64,000 nt of DNA. Origin: Nocardia vermiculata NBRC 100427. GTDB taxonomy: Bacteria; Actinomycetota; Actinomycetes; Mycobacteriales; Mycobacteriaceae. Shown piece after piece: positions 8,514-16,389 of this stretch. The stretch covers positions 177,323 through 241,322 of the forward strand of contig NZ_BDCA01000008.1 of NCBI RefSeq assembly GCF_001613265.1, read 5' to 3'. Numbering within the stretch: position 1 is the stretch's first letter; every line of letters begins with the position of its first letter. The position numbers and the translations under genes are program-made. The notes beneath the pieces were generated by a model. The model made no database searches, had not been told where the DNA came from, and saw nothing but the letters and a program-made list of their open reading frames with translations.

Positions 8514-9488
8514 TTACCGGCTGGTCAGGACGACCTTGCCGCGGGCACGTCGGCCCATCACGACCTCCAGCGCCGCGGACGCGTCGGCCAGCGGATAGGT
8601 CGCGCTGACGTGCGGGCGCAGCCGGCCCCGGTCGTACCAGTCGAACAGCCGACCCATGTTCTCCGCGTTGCGATCCGGGTTGCGCTTCGCCCATGCGCCC
8701 CACAGCACGCCGTGCAGTGCACCACTACTCACCAGCAGTCGGTTCATTCCCACCTTCGGGATGTCGCCCGAGGCGTATCCGACGGTGAGATAGCGTCCGC
8801 CCCAAGCCAATGCACGGACGGCGGTCAACGCATGGTCACCGCCGACCGGGTCGTACACGACGTCGACACCCCCCGGAGCCGACTCCGTGATCCGCTTCTT
8901 CAGATCATCGGCGGTGTAGTCGATCAGTTCGTCGGCACCGTGATCGCGGCACACCTCGAGCTTGTCCGGACTCGACGCGGCCGCGATCACTGTCGCGCCG
9001 AGCGCCTTTCCTATCTCGACGGCGGTGAGTCCGACCCCGCCGGATGCGCCGAGTACGAGCAGGGTTTCCCCCGGGGCGAGATCCGCCTTGTCGACCAGGC
9101 CGTGGTAAGACGTCGCGTAGGTGACCACGAAGCCGGCCGCGTCGACGTAGGACATGGAGTCCGGAATGGGAAACACCATCGTCGCGGGCACCGCCACTTG
9201 TTCCGCGTAGCCGCCCATACTGCAGAACACGAGTACCCGCGACCCGATCTCGAACCCGGTGACGTTGGCGCCGACCGACCTGACCACTCCGGCCGCCTCC
9301 GACCCCGGAACGAACGGCAGCGCGGGCTTGGTCTGGTAGTTGCCGGACACGACGAGGCCGTCGGGAAAGTTGACGCCCGCGGCGTGGACTTCGACGAGAA
9401 CATCGTCGGGTCCGGGCGCCGGCTCGTCGACGTCGGTATAGCGCAGGACGTCCGGAGCACCGAGGACCTCACACAGTTGGGCCTTCAC
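8514..9488 (-). CDS. MDR superfamily NADPH:quinone reductase-like oxidoreductase
   Basis: The 324-residue product is a zinc-free medium-chain dehydrogenase/reductase: GroES-like N-terminal domain (DVLVEVHAAGVNFPD), then a Rossmann domain with VLGASGGVGLTAVEIGKALGA. Such enzymes reduce quinones, enones or enoyl thioesters with NADPH. The GTG start at 9488 overlaps the stop of the upstream MaoC gene in a GTGA junction, so the two are coupled. In context it most likely reduces an alpha,beta-unsaturated ketone or acyl-CoA intermediate. Confidence 0.85.
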   Translation of the reverse strand: MKAQLCEVLGAPDVLRYTDVDEPAPGPDDVLVEVHAAGVNFPDGLVVSGNYQTKPALPFVPGSEAAGVVRSVGANVTGFEIGSRVLVFCSMGGYAEQVAVPATMVFPIPDSMSYVDAAGFVVTYATSYHGLVDKADLAPGETLLVLGASGGVGLTAVEIGKALGATVIAAASSPDKLEVCRDHGADELIDYTADDLKKRITESAPGGVDVVYDPVGGDHALTAVRALAWGGRYLTVGYASGDIPKVGMNRLLVSSGALHGVLWGAWAKRNPDRNAENMGRLFDWYDRGRLRPHVSATYPLADASAALEVVMGRRARGKVVLTSR

Positions 9489-9922
9489 GTCGCTGTCCCG
9501 TCGGTGGTCGGGGTCGCTGCGTCGGTGCCGTTCCGGACGAACGTGGCCCATGCCTTGACGGCCAGGCCGCCGGTCTGCCGGGCACAGTCGAGTTCGAGGT
9601 CGACCTTGGCGACACCGTCGTATTCGTATTCCTTCAGGATGTGCGCGGTGCAGGTGAGCACGTCGCCGGGCCACACCTGCTCGAGGAACCGCACTCGAAA
9701 CGAGCGCACGTTCTCCGCGCCCAGCCAGTCGGTGGCGTAGGTGGCGAGCAGTCCGGCCTGGAACATCCCCACCGAGAACGGTGCCGGATAGCCGGCGGCC
9801 TCCGCGAACGTCTGATCGTGGTGGATGGGGTTCATATCCCCCGAGGCGCCCTGGTACCGAACGAAATCCGTCCGGGTCACCGGACCGACCGTCCAGGGAG
9901 CGGGGGCTGTCAACGCGGTCAT
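9485..9922 (-). CDS. MaoC-like hydratase, catalytic-motif subunit
   Basis: The 145-residue hot-dog protein contains the hydratase-2 motif YQGASGDMNPIHHD (about residues 23-36), giving the Asp/His catalytic pair of (R)-specific enoyl-CoA hydratases. The upstream partner gene encodes another hot-dog protein without this motif and overlaps it by ATGA. Paired half-size MaoC proteins of this sort form heteromeric enoyl-CoA hydratases in mycobacterial steroid and fatty-acid pathways (for example ChsH1-ChsH2). The product would be a 3R-hydroxyacyl-CoA, matching the MFE2-type SDR encoded next upstream. Confidence 0.87.
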   Translation of the reverse strand: MTALTAPAPWTVGPVTRTDFVRYQGASGDMNPIHHDQTFAEAAGYPAPFSVGMFQAGLLATYATDWLGAENVRSFRVRFLEQVWPGDVLTCTAHILKEYEYDGVAKVDLELDCARQTGGLAVKAWATFVRNGTDAATPTTDGTAT

Positions 9923-10368
9923 GATGCCTCCGTAGCGGGGCGTGCGGTTTCGACCCCGGTCAACGTGGCACGGGCTACCAGGGCACCCGTCTCGTCGACG
10001 AAGTCGGTGACCATGACCGCGAAGGTCATTTCGCCGCCGCGGCGGCCCTGCTTGGTGTAGATATCGGAAATCCGAGACGTGCAGCGCAGTCGCGTCCCGG
10101 CCTTCGGTGGGGGACCGAAGAACTCGTACTGTTGCTCGGCGTGTAGACCGCGCTTGCCGTCCAATTCCACAGCCGTCCAGGGATTTCCGTCTTCGGGCTG
10201 CCAGAACAGTGTCGTGGTCAGAAACGTCGGTGGGGACACCGGGTTCTCACCCTCGAGATAGTCGGGATTACTCGAGCGGGTAGCTACCGCGAACTCGCGG
10301 ACCTTGCCCCGCTCCACGTCGAGGTCGAAGGGCACACCCTCGACGCCGACAGCATCTGCGTTGGCCAT
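9919..10368 (-). CDS. MaoC N-terminal-type (FAS1-like dehydratase) subunit
   Basis: The 149-residue protein resembles the non-catalytic MaoC_dehydrat_N domain: VREFAVATRSSNPDYL, NPVSPPTFLTTTLFW, and LHAEQQYEFFGPPPKAGTRLRC. It lacks the Asp-x-Asn-Pro-x-His motif present in the next gene. It most likely forms the other half of a heteromeric enoyl-CoA hydratase, contributing the binding groove for a bulky acyl chain. The start at ATG 10368 follows an AGAGACG site; its TGA overlaps the ATG of its partner, favouring equal translation of the two. Confidence 0.83.
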   Translation of the reverse strand: MANADAVGVEGVPFDLDVERGKVREFAVATRSSNPDYLEGENPVSPPTFLTTTLFWQPEDGNPWTAVELDGKRGLHAEQQYEFFGPPPKAGTRLRCTSRISDIYTKQGRRGGEMTFAVMVTDFVDETGALVARATLTGVETARPATEAS

Positions 10369-10413
10369 ATCGTCTCTGTTCTTTCAGACTTGGGCTGGGG
10401 GAGTAGGTGCGGC

Positions 10414-11289
10414 TCAGACGAGGCTGCTCATACCCTCCACCAGCTCGTCGACGGTCCAGCGGGCCCCCTTGTCGATGGTCTTCCCGTATTGCCAGCCCAG
10501 GAATTGGCGGATCTCGCCACCCTTGGCGTAGAAGACGGAACCGTTGGCGGGGCACTGCTCGGTGAGCAGGTAGGCGACCACGGGGGAGACGTTGCCGGGG
10601 TGGTAGACGTCGAATGCGTTCGGGTCGGCGGGTTTTGCGACCATATCCTTGATGCCCGGCACGTTCTCGGTCATGCGGGTGCGGGCGACGGGGGTGATCG
10701 CATTGGCGCGAATGCCGTAGCGCTCGAGCTCCTGCGCCAGGATCAACGTCAACGACGCAATGCCGGCCTTGGCGGCACCGTAATTGCTCTGGCCCACCGC
10801 GCCGAGCAGTCCCGAGGTGCTGGAGACGTTGACGATCGACGCCTTGACCTCGTCACCGGCCTTGGAGCGGTCGCGCCAGTGCGCGCCGAACACGCGGCAC
10901 GGAGCGAATGTTGCCCGGAGCTGGCCGTTGATGACGTCGTCCCATTCGTCCTCGCTCATGTTGACGAACATGCGGTCCCGAAGGATTCCGGCGTTGTTCA
11001 CCAATCCGTGCACGGCGCCGAATTCCGCGACCGCCGTATCGAGCAGCTCCTGCGCACCCGCGATGGTGGTCACGTCAGCGCTGCGGGCAATGGCGGTTCC
11101 GCCCGCGGCCGTGATCTCCTCGGCCACCTCGGCTGCCCGCGTCGGGTCCGATCCCTTGCCGTCGGGGCCGGCGCCGGAGTCGTTGACGACGACCTTGGCG
11201 CCCTCCGCGGCGGCGAGCAGTGCGTGCTCACGGCCGATGCCGCGACCCGAGCCGGTCACCACGATAACGCGATCGGTCAGCTGATTCAT
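10414..11289 (-). CDS. MFE2-type (3R)-hydroxyacyl-CoA dehydrogenase, SDR family
   Basis: The 291-residue SDR has TGSGRGIGREHALLAAAEGAKVVVND followed by a GPDGKGSDPTRAAEVAEEI insertion. This is the arrangement of the dehydrogenase domain of peroxisomal multifunctional enzyme 2 and of actinobacterial Hsd4B-like proteins. The active site is YGAAK, with NVSSTSG supplying Ser. It should oxidise the 3R-hydroxyacyl-CoA made by the adjacent MaoC pair to a 3-ketoacyl-CoA. The start at 11289 has a GGAGATAG site. It lies 39 bases downstream of ipdC in the same leftward operon. Confidence 0.87.
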   Translation of the reverse strand: MNQLTDRVIVVTGSGRGIGREHALLAAAEGAKVVVNDSGAGPDGKGSDPTRAAEVAEEITAAGGTAIARSADVTTIAGAQELLDTAVAEFGAVHGLVNNAGILRDRMFVNMSEDEWDDVINGQLRATFAPCRVFGAHWRDRSKAGDEVKASIVNVSSTSGLLGAVGQSNYGAAKAGIASLTLILAQELERYGIRANAITPVARTRMTENVPGIKDMVAKPADPNAFDVYHPGNVSPVVAYLLTEQCPANGSVFYAKGGEIRQFLGWQYGKTIDKGARWTVDELVEGMSSLV

Positions 11290-11328
11290 GAGCTATCTCC
11301 TCGTGACGAGTGGGAAATACGTTGTGAT

Positions 11329-12408
11329 CTAGGCATGTTCGGCGGCGCCGAGCCGTTCGAGCACCTTCTGTGCATCACTCATGATGCGGTCGATCAGCTC
11401 CGCGCAGCTGGGAACGTCGTCGATCAGCCCCACCACCTGCCCGGTAGCCATGACGCCGATATCGGCGTTGCCGTCGACGAGGGCCGAGCGATACAGCATG
11501 GGCGCGTTCGCGGCCATCACGACTTGACGCCAGCCGAGCTCGTGACTCTTTTTCATCTCCAGGCCCTCACGGAGCATGTCCTTCCACGGAGTGCCCGAGA
11601 GACGCTGGAACGCCACGGCATTACGTACCGCGCGCAGCATCCGCTGCGGGCCGCGGGTGGATTCGAGCTGGTCGATCGTGCCTGCGCGGAGCACGCGTTG
11701 CGGCACACCGTCGATCTCGAGGGTGACGACGGTGTCGTTGACCGACTTCGACAAGTACACGTCCTTGACCGCCTGGGCAACGGGTGAATCACTGGTCAGC
11801 ATGAACCGCGTGCCCATCGCGATACCATCGGCACCGTAGGCGAGCGCCGAGACCAGACCGCGGCCGTCGAAGTAGCCGCCGGCGGCGATGACCGGGATAT
11901 CGACGGCGTCGACGACCTGTGGCAGCAACAGACTGGTGGGGACGGCGCCGGTGTGACCACCACCCTCGCCACCCTGCACAACGACCGCATCGACGCCCCA
12001 CTCGGCGACCTTCTCCGCATGCCGGCGCGCACCGATCGAGGGGACGACGACCAGTCCCGCGTCCTTCAGTCTGGCGATCAGGTCCCGTTTGGGCGCCAGC
12101 GCGAACGAGGCCACCTTGACCCCGGAGCGGATCAGCAGGTCGAGGCGTTTGCCGATGTCCTCCTGATTGGCCCGCAGATTCACACCGAACGGCGCGTCCG
12201 TCCGATCCTTGACGTAGTTGATCGCCTGCTCGAGCTCGTCGTAGCCGAGCATGCCGCCCGCGATGATGCCCAGGCCGCCGGCCTCGGCGGTGGCCGCGGT
12301 GAGTTTCGCGTCGGAAACGTAGCCCATGCCGGTCTGCACGATCGGATACCGGACCCCGAAAAGCTCGCAGAGCCGGGTATTCAGTGCGGGGTGCGGTGCC
12401 GGAGTCAT
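11329..12408 (-). CDS. ipdC: IpdC-like FMN-dependent reductase (nitronate monooxygenase family)
   Basis: The 359-residue TIM-barrel protein has the FMN-binding wording of this family: YPIVQTGMGYVSDAKL at the N-terminus, VVVQGGEGGGHTG mid-chain, and GADGIAMGTRF. Automatic pipelines would call it nitronate monooxygenase. Here it follows ipdA and ipdB directly with ATGA overlaps, the same order as M. tuberculosis Rv3551-Rv3552-Rv3553. IpdC there is a flavin-dependent enzyme of steroid C/D-ring degradation. The likely role is redox modification of a ring-derived CoA ester just before or after ring opening by IpdAB. As the wider locus is not the canonical HIP cluster, it may be a paralogue with a different substrate. 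Confidence 0.85.
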   Translation of the reverse strand: MTPAPHPALNTRLCELFGVRYPIVQTGMGYVSDAKLTAATAEAGGLGIIAGGMLGYDELEQAINYVKDRTDAPFGVNLRANQEDIGKRLDLLIRSGVKVASFALAPKRDLIARLKDAGLVVVPSIGARRHAEKVAEWGVDAVVVQGGEGGGHTGAVPTSLLLPQVVDAVDIPVIAAGGYFDGRGLVSALAYGADGIAMGTRFMLTSDSPVAQAVKDVYLSKSVNDTVVTLEIDGVPQRVLRAGTIDQLESTRGPQRMLRAVRNAVAFQRLSGTPWKDMLREGLEMKKSHELGWRQVVMAANAPMLYRSALVDGNADIGVMATGQVVGLIDDVPSCAELIDRIMSDAQKVLERLGAAEHA

Positions 12409-13163
12409 CCCTGAACCTCCTTGTCCCGCAGAGTGCGCGGATCGATGACGGTGCGGATGAGCTCGAGCTCCGCCGCGGTCGGCATGCGCGTGTGCGGGAC
12501 GTCGGACCCGATCACCAGTTCGAAACCGGTGGCCGCGACGACGTCGTCGACGGTGACGCCGGGATGGACCGACACCAGTCGCAGCCGACCGGTGTCCGGG
12601 GTGAAGTCGAGCACCGCGAGATCCGTGACGACCGTGCGTAATTCGTGGTATCGAGTCGCTGCCGGGCCGGCCTTGCGGGCATTGTCGGTGCCGACGCCGG
12701 AGACCATGTCGACCTTCGGGACGAACACCCGCGTGCTGTGCTTGGGCACCCAGTAACTTGTCGGGTGATACACCGTGTTGCCCGGTGCACCACGAACGCC
12801 CAGCAGCTGCACCTTCGGACGGGCGTGGTCGCCGATGGCCGAGATATTGCAGTTGCCGTAGATGTCGAGCTGGGTGGGGATCATCATGATGTGGCGCTTG
12901 CCGTTCCATACCAGATTGAAGATCTGGTTGAACGGCAGCCAGGCCTCGGCGTCTCCGTCGGCGGGACCGCCGACCGCCCACGTGCCACGGACGGCGGTGG
13001 CCTCGCCGTCGGAGATCATCAGGTCCGGCGAGAAGGTGTGCCGGGCCAGTCGCACGCCGATCGCGGGGATCGTGCCGAATGCGCTGGCGATGACTTCTCC
13101 GTTGTCGCGGTACGCCTCCGCGCATGCGACGGCGCACACCTCTGCCCTGGATGCGGTACTCAT
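12405..13163 (-). CDS. ipdB: IpdB-like CoA-transferase-family ring hydrolase, beta subunit
   Basis: The 252-residue product matches the beta half of class I CoA-transferases (AYRDNGEVIASAFGTIPAIGVRLARHTFSPDLMISDGE). It lacks the usual catalytic-Glu signature of true transferases. In the steroid pathway IpdA and IpdB form a heterotetrameric hydrolase that opens the last steroid ring of COCHEA-CoA rather than moving CoA. The start ATG 13163 overlaps the ipdA stop (ATGA), and its own stop overlaps the ipdC start the same way. The three proteins are therefore almost certainly made together. Confidence 0.87.
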   Translation of the reverse strand: MSTASRAEVCAVACAEAYRDNGEVIASAFGTIPAIGVRLARHTFSPDLMISDGEATAVRGTWAVGGPADGDAEAWLPFNQIFNLVWNGKRHIMMIPTQLDIYGNCNISAIGDHARPKVQLLGVRGAPGNTVYHPTSYWVPKHSTRVFVPKVDMVSGVGTDNARKAGPAATRYHELRTVVTDLAVLDFTPDTGRLRLVSVHPGVTVDDVVAATGFELVIGSDVPHTRMPTAAELELIRTVIDPRTLRDKEVQG

Positions 13164-14023
13164 GCGGACACTCCCTCGCCTGCGGTCTGTACTGCGCGCT
13201 GATAATCGGCTTCGGAGCCGGACAGGTAGCGGTCGAGGAATTGTTGCCACCGTTGCGGATCCTTCGCTGCCGCAACGTATTCGCGCTGGAAGGCTTCGTC
13301 CCTGTCGTAGTCGGGCACGCAGGAGGTGAAGTGTGCCCCGTGCGGCGCCGCGACCACACCGCTGACGAGCAGGCGCGGGATACGCACCGTGGACACGGGC
13401 GCCCGAGCCGTCAGTTCCGCCGCGGGCACTATCTGTTCACACGAGACGAACGCCTGGTCGGCTGCCATGCAGAAGAGGTCGTCGAAATAGAGGTCGGGCC
13501 CGAGGTACTGGGCATTGCCTTGCGCATCCGCACGATTCATGTGCACCAGCGCGGCATCGAGGTGGATGGCCGGCATCGCGACCAGGGTCTGTCCGCCGTA
13601 CGGATCGGTGACGGTGCGCAGCCCGGGATTGACTGTCATGACATCCGAACCGAGTCCGGCTCGGGTCGGCAGATACGGCAGGCGGATGCCGGCCGCGTAC
13701 AGACCCCATTGGAGCATGCCCTCGTCGTATTCCTCGACCTCGATACTTCCGGACTGGCGTGCGGCCCGGAAATGCGGATCGAGCGGGATCGAGTCGAGCG
13801 AGACGAACCCGAAGATCACCTTCGCGACTTTGCCCGCCGAGCACAGCAAACCCACGTCCGGCCCGCCGTAGGACACGATGGTCAGGTCTTTCAGGTCCGA
13901 GCGCAGGATCTCGCGAATCAGCGACATCGGCTTGCGTCGCGAGCCCCACCCGCCGATACCGATCGTCATCCCGGATCTGAGCCGGCCGATCACGTCCGAT
14001 CCCGACATGGTCTTGTCCGACAT
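13160..14023 (-). CDS. ipdA: IpdA-like CoA-transferase-family ring hydrolase, alpha subunit
   Basis: The 287-residue protein has the alpha-subunit CoA-transferase fold (SGMTIGIGGWGSRRKPMSL, VSYGGPDVGLLC). It contains EVEEYDEGMLQWGLYAAG, residues 95-112, the stretch where steroid-pathway IpdA carries its catalytic Glu, and then LPTRAGLGSD. It is the first gene of the operon running left to at least 6.2 kb. A strong AGGAAAGGAGTG site precedes ATG 14023. A copy of the putative KstR2-like operator lies 58-77 bases upstream, so repression by the adjacent TetR gene product is likely. Confidence 0.87.
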   Translation of the reverse strand: MSDKTMSGSDVIGRLRSGMTIGIGGWGSRRKPMSLIREILRSDLKDLTIVSYGGPDVGLLCSAGKVAKVIFGFVSLDSIPLDPHFRAARQSGSIEVEEYDEGMLQWGLYAAGIRLPYLPTRAGLGSDVMTVNPGLRTVTDPYGGQTLVAMPAIHLDAALVHMNRADAQGNAQYLGPDLYFDDLFCMAADQAFVSCEQIVPAAELTARAPVSTVRIPRLLVSGVVAAPHGAHFTSCVPDYDRDEAFQREYVAAAKDPQRWQQFLDRYLSGSEADYQRAVQTAGEGVSA

Positions 14024-14080
14024 GTCGTTTCACTCCTTTCCTGGCACTGAGCCGCAGTGCCGTGGAACCGCGAACCGCGG

Positions 14081-14100
14081 CCGTATCAAATATTTGCTAC
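14081..14100 (-). promoter_or_regulatory. Operator copy 3 for the KstR2-like repressor (ipdA promoter)
   Basis: Read on the minus strand this is GTAGCAAATATTTGATACGG, containing the perfect 10-base palindrome CAAATATTTG (14087-14096). It matches the two sites beside the TetR gene in the pattern GTAGCAAAnnTTTGAT. It lies just upstream of ipdA and its GTAG end contains the TAG stop codon (14099-14097) of the isomerase gene. Confidence 0.65.
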
Positions 14101-14927
14101 GTGGCACACGGCACGTGTGTACGCATCCATTCCCAGCCCCGTCCGAGTGCCCGCTCCGGACCCTCGTCGTCGATCGCGGGACCGAGTAGTTCCAGGTCGA
14201 TCAGTCCGCGGTATCCGAGCTCACGTACTTCACGGACCATCCGTTCCAGTGGCATCTCACCGTCGCCGGGCACCCAGCGGTTGGGCACCGACGTCGCCGA
14301 GGTGCGATGGTCGCCGATCTGGACGATTCGGATGGTGTCGAGATTGTCGGTGACGGTCTGCATGAGACCGCGTTCCTGCCATGCCGAGTAGAGGTCGACC
14401 ATCAGTCCGACGTCGAGCCGTCGGGCGAGTTCCGCTGTGTCGGCGACACTGTGGGTGAAGCTGATCCCGGAACGGATGGACATCGTGTTCTCCAGCGCGA
14501 GGGCGACACCCCGGTTTCGGGCGTGCTCCACCAGCGGCCCGAAACGGTCGACCGCTCGGTGTGCCGAATCCTCCCAGGCCAGCGTGCCCGAACCTCCGGA
14601 GGTGAAAGATACTGTGGTGGCGCCGATCTCGACAGCGCCATCGATGGCGCGGGTCAGCGTCGCGAGCGCGGCGTCCCAGCCGGTCTCGTCGTCCTGCCTG
14701 GCCCGGACGCCGCCGGCGATGAATTCGGCGGACAATCCGCTCGCGACGATCGTGGCGAGCGGGGTGTCCCAGCCCTGGGTCTCGAGCGTGTTGGCCATTA
14801 CCCCGAACCGGTGCGCCCCGATTCGGCGCAGCATGGCCAGGGACTGGGCAACCGGCCATCCGGCGGTAGGGGCGAGGCACACGCTCAGTGCACGGCCGTC
14901 GGAACGCTCGAGATCTCGCTGCTGCAC
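14097..14927 (-). CDS. Sugar-phosphate isomerase/epimerase-like TIM-barrel protein
   Basis: The 276-residue protein belongs to the xylose-isomerase-like/AP-endonuclease-2 TIM-barrel superfamily. The metal-site strands are ALALENTMS (Glu), GLMVDLYSAW (Asp), VQIGDHRT (Asp-x-His) and the terminal LIDLELLGP (Glu). Members include isomerases, epimerases and dehydratases; the exact reaction cannot be deduced. GTG 14927 follows an AGGAGG site. The gene is divergent from the KstR2-like regulator with two operator copies between them, and ends inside the third copy upstream of ipdA, so it is likely part of the same regulon. Confidence 0.78.
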   Translation of the reverse strand: MQQRDLERSDGRALSVCLAPTAGWPVAQSLAMLRRIGAHRFGVMANTLETQGWDTPLATIVASGLSAEFIAGGVRARQDDETGWDAALATLTRAIDGAVEIGATTVSFTSGGSGTLAWEDSAHRAVDRFGPLVEHARNRGVALALENTMSIRSGISFTHSVADTAELARRLDVGLMVDLYSAWQERGLMQTVTDNLDTIRIVQIGDHRTSATSVPNRWVPGDGEMPLERMVREVRELGYRGLIDLELLGPAIDDEGPERALGRGWEWMRTHVPCAT

Positions 14928-14982
14928 GAATCCTCCTGGCGTAGTGGGGCGCCGGGATCGACACGGCGTCTACACGCAGACC

Positions 14983-15002
14983 GTAGCAAACGTTTGATTG
15001 GC
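14983..15002 (+). promoter_or_regulatory. Operator copy 1 for the KstR2-like repressor
   Basis: GTAGCAAACGTTTGATTGGC contains the palindrome CAAACGTTTG (14987-14996). The next copy follows exactly 30 bases later. It resembles the known KstR2 pattern of A-n-CAAG-nn-CTTG-n-T. It sits in the divergent promoter region of the isomerase and TetR genes. Confidence 0.65.
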
Positions 15003-15012
15003 CCGCCAGGAA

Positions 15013-15032
15013 GTAGCAAACGTTTGATTCGC
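15013..15032 (+). promoter_or_regulatory. Operator copy 2 for the KstR2-like repressor
   Basis: GTAGCAAACGTTTGATTCGC repeats copy 1 almost exactly, with palindrome CAAACGTTTG at 15017-15026. The 30-base spacing puts the two sites about three helical turns apart on the same DNA face, which suits two repressor dimers. It lies 67 bases upstream of the TetR start. Confidence 0.68.
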
Positions 15033-15098
15033 CAGGTAGAGTTCCGCGTGTCCGCCCGGTCGCGGACGCCGTCACGCAGTTCGTTCCAGGAGGGATGC

Positions 15099-15683
15099 AT
15101 GGAGTGGTCCGACCGCCACACCCTGATCGTCGAGCAGGCAGCAGAACTGTTCGCCACCAAAGGCATCGCGGGCACCAAGGTTCGTGATATCGCCGATGCC
15201 GTCGGGGTGTTGTCGGGGAGCTTGTACCACTACTTCCCGTCCAAGGATGCTATCGCCGAGGTGATCGTCGTCCGCTATCTCGAGGACCTGACCAGCGAGT
15301 ACGAGTCACTGCTGGGCACCCCGACCGAGCCGCGCAAGCAATTGACCGGACTCGTGGAGGCGTCGTTCCGGGTCAGCCGAGCGCATCCGCACGCGTCCGA
15401 GATCTACCAGAACAACACCACGTACCTGCGCAAGCTCTCGGCGTACCGAAAGATCCGGGCGGCCGCCCGCACCACCAAGGACGCGTGGCTCGCTGTGATC
15501 GAGGGTGGAATCGCGGCAGGCGACTTCCGATCGGACCTGCCACCAGTGGTGCTCTACGGCTTGATCCGCGATGCGGTATGGCTGTCACTGCGTTGGTTCA
15601 GCCCGACACCGGAATTCGGCATCGACCAGCTCGCTGCCGCTGTCGTCTCGGTTTTCCTCGAAGGTATCGAAGAGAGGAGCTGA
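15099..15683 (+). CDS. TetR-family repressor, KstR2-like
   Basis: The 194-residue regulator has an N-terminal helix-turn-helix (AAELFATKGIAGTKVRDIADAVGVLSGSLYHYFPSKDAI) whose LSGSLYHYFPSK recognition segment is very close to that of KstR2. KstR2 is the TetR repressor of the steroid C/D-ring (HIP) regulon and is released by a CoA thioester. The C-terminal domain (YGLIRDAVWLSLRWFSPTPEFG) also follows the KstR2 pattern. ATG 15099 has a CCAGGAGGG site. Palindromic operators lie in its own promoter region and upstream of ipdA, so autorepression and control of the ipd operon are expected. The ligand is presumably a CoA intermediate made by that operon. Confidence 0.85.
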   Translation: MEWSDRHTLIVEQAAELFATKGIAGTKVRDIADAVGVLSGSLYHYFPSKDAIAEVIVVRYLEDLTSEYESLLGTPTEPRKQLTGLVEASFRVSRAHPHASEIYQNNTTYLRKLSAYRKIRAAARTTKDAWLAVIEGGIAAGDFRSDLPPVVLYGLIRDAVWLSLRWFSPTPEFGIDQLAAAVVSVFLEGIEERS

Positions 15684-15686
15684 CCG

Positions 15687-16217
15687 ATGCGTGGAATCAA
15701 CCATATCGTTCTGTACGTTTCGGATCTCGCCCGTAGTGTCGCCTTCTACGAGCAGGTGCTCGGATTTCAGCGACTGCCCGGTGGTTTCCCCGGTGGCGCC
15801 TTCCTGCGGCACGCGAATTCGGCCAATGACCACGATCTGGGGTTGTTCGAATCTCCCGGTGCGGCCGTCCCGGCTGCCGGTGCGATCGGTCTCTACCACG
15901 TGGCCTGGGAGGTCGACACCTTGGCCGAGCTCGCGGCGGCCCGGCGGAGTCTGTCCGACGCGGGGGCGCTGACCGGGGCGGGCGATCACGGATCGACCAA
16001 GGCGCTCTACGGTCGTGACCCCGACGGTATCGAGTTCGAGGTGTGCTGGCTCGTGCCCGACGAGCACATCGAGGAAGCGCTTCGCGGCGCCTCGATGACG
16101 GCGCCGCTGGACCTCGCGGCCGAGATCGAGCGCTACGGCGCGAACACCCCGGGCGGGCCGCGCACCGATCCGGCGGTGTGGGCCAGGGTTGCCGCCATGC
16201 GGTCGCCTCGGGACTGA
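15687..16217 (+). CDS. VOC-family (glyoxalase/extradiol dioxygenase fold) protein
   Basis: The 176-residue single-unit VOC protein has the metal-ligand pattern INHIVLYV (His6), LYHVAWEV (His) and GIEFEVCW (Glu). After the ~130-residue fold a short extra tail (DLAAEIERYGANTPGGPRTD) resembles C-termini of small ring-cleavage-type dioxygenases. Its start lies 3 bases after the TetR stop codon, with AGAGGAGC as ribosome site, so the two genes form an operon. Possible activities are extradiol cleavage or an isomerase/epimerase step. Confidence 0.8.
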   Translation: MRGINHIVLYVSDLARSVAFYEQVLGFQRLPGGFPGGAFLRHANSANDHDLGLFESPGAAVPAAGAIGLYHVAWEVDTLAELAAARRSLSDAGALTGAGDHGSTKALYGRDPDGIEFEVCWLVPDEHIEEALRGASMTAPLDLAAEIERYGANTPGGPRTDPAVWARVAAMRSPRD

Positions 16218-16389
16218 GCCGGGCGGGCGCCTCCCTCGGGCAACCGGCAGCTACGGCGGCGGATCCATTCAGTGGGAGAGGGCGGCGCGAGCTCGGCCGT
16301 CCACTCTAGCCTCGAAAACGGTTCTGCCGGAATATCCCTCGTCCGGATCGGCGAGATGTCCGGCATCGGCTCACAGCGAGGAGAAACAT

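Noticed and set aside
11329..12408. Nitronate monooxygenase, 2-nitropropane detoxification
   Set aside because: Gene order and overlaps with ipdA and ipdB identify it better as an IpdC-like steroid-pathway enzyme.
14983..15032. 30-base direct repeat considered as an attachment or integration site
   Set aside because: No integrase, tRNA or transposase gene nearby, and a third copy of the same palindrome lies in another promoter, so it is an operator.
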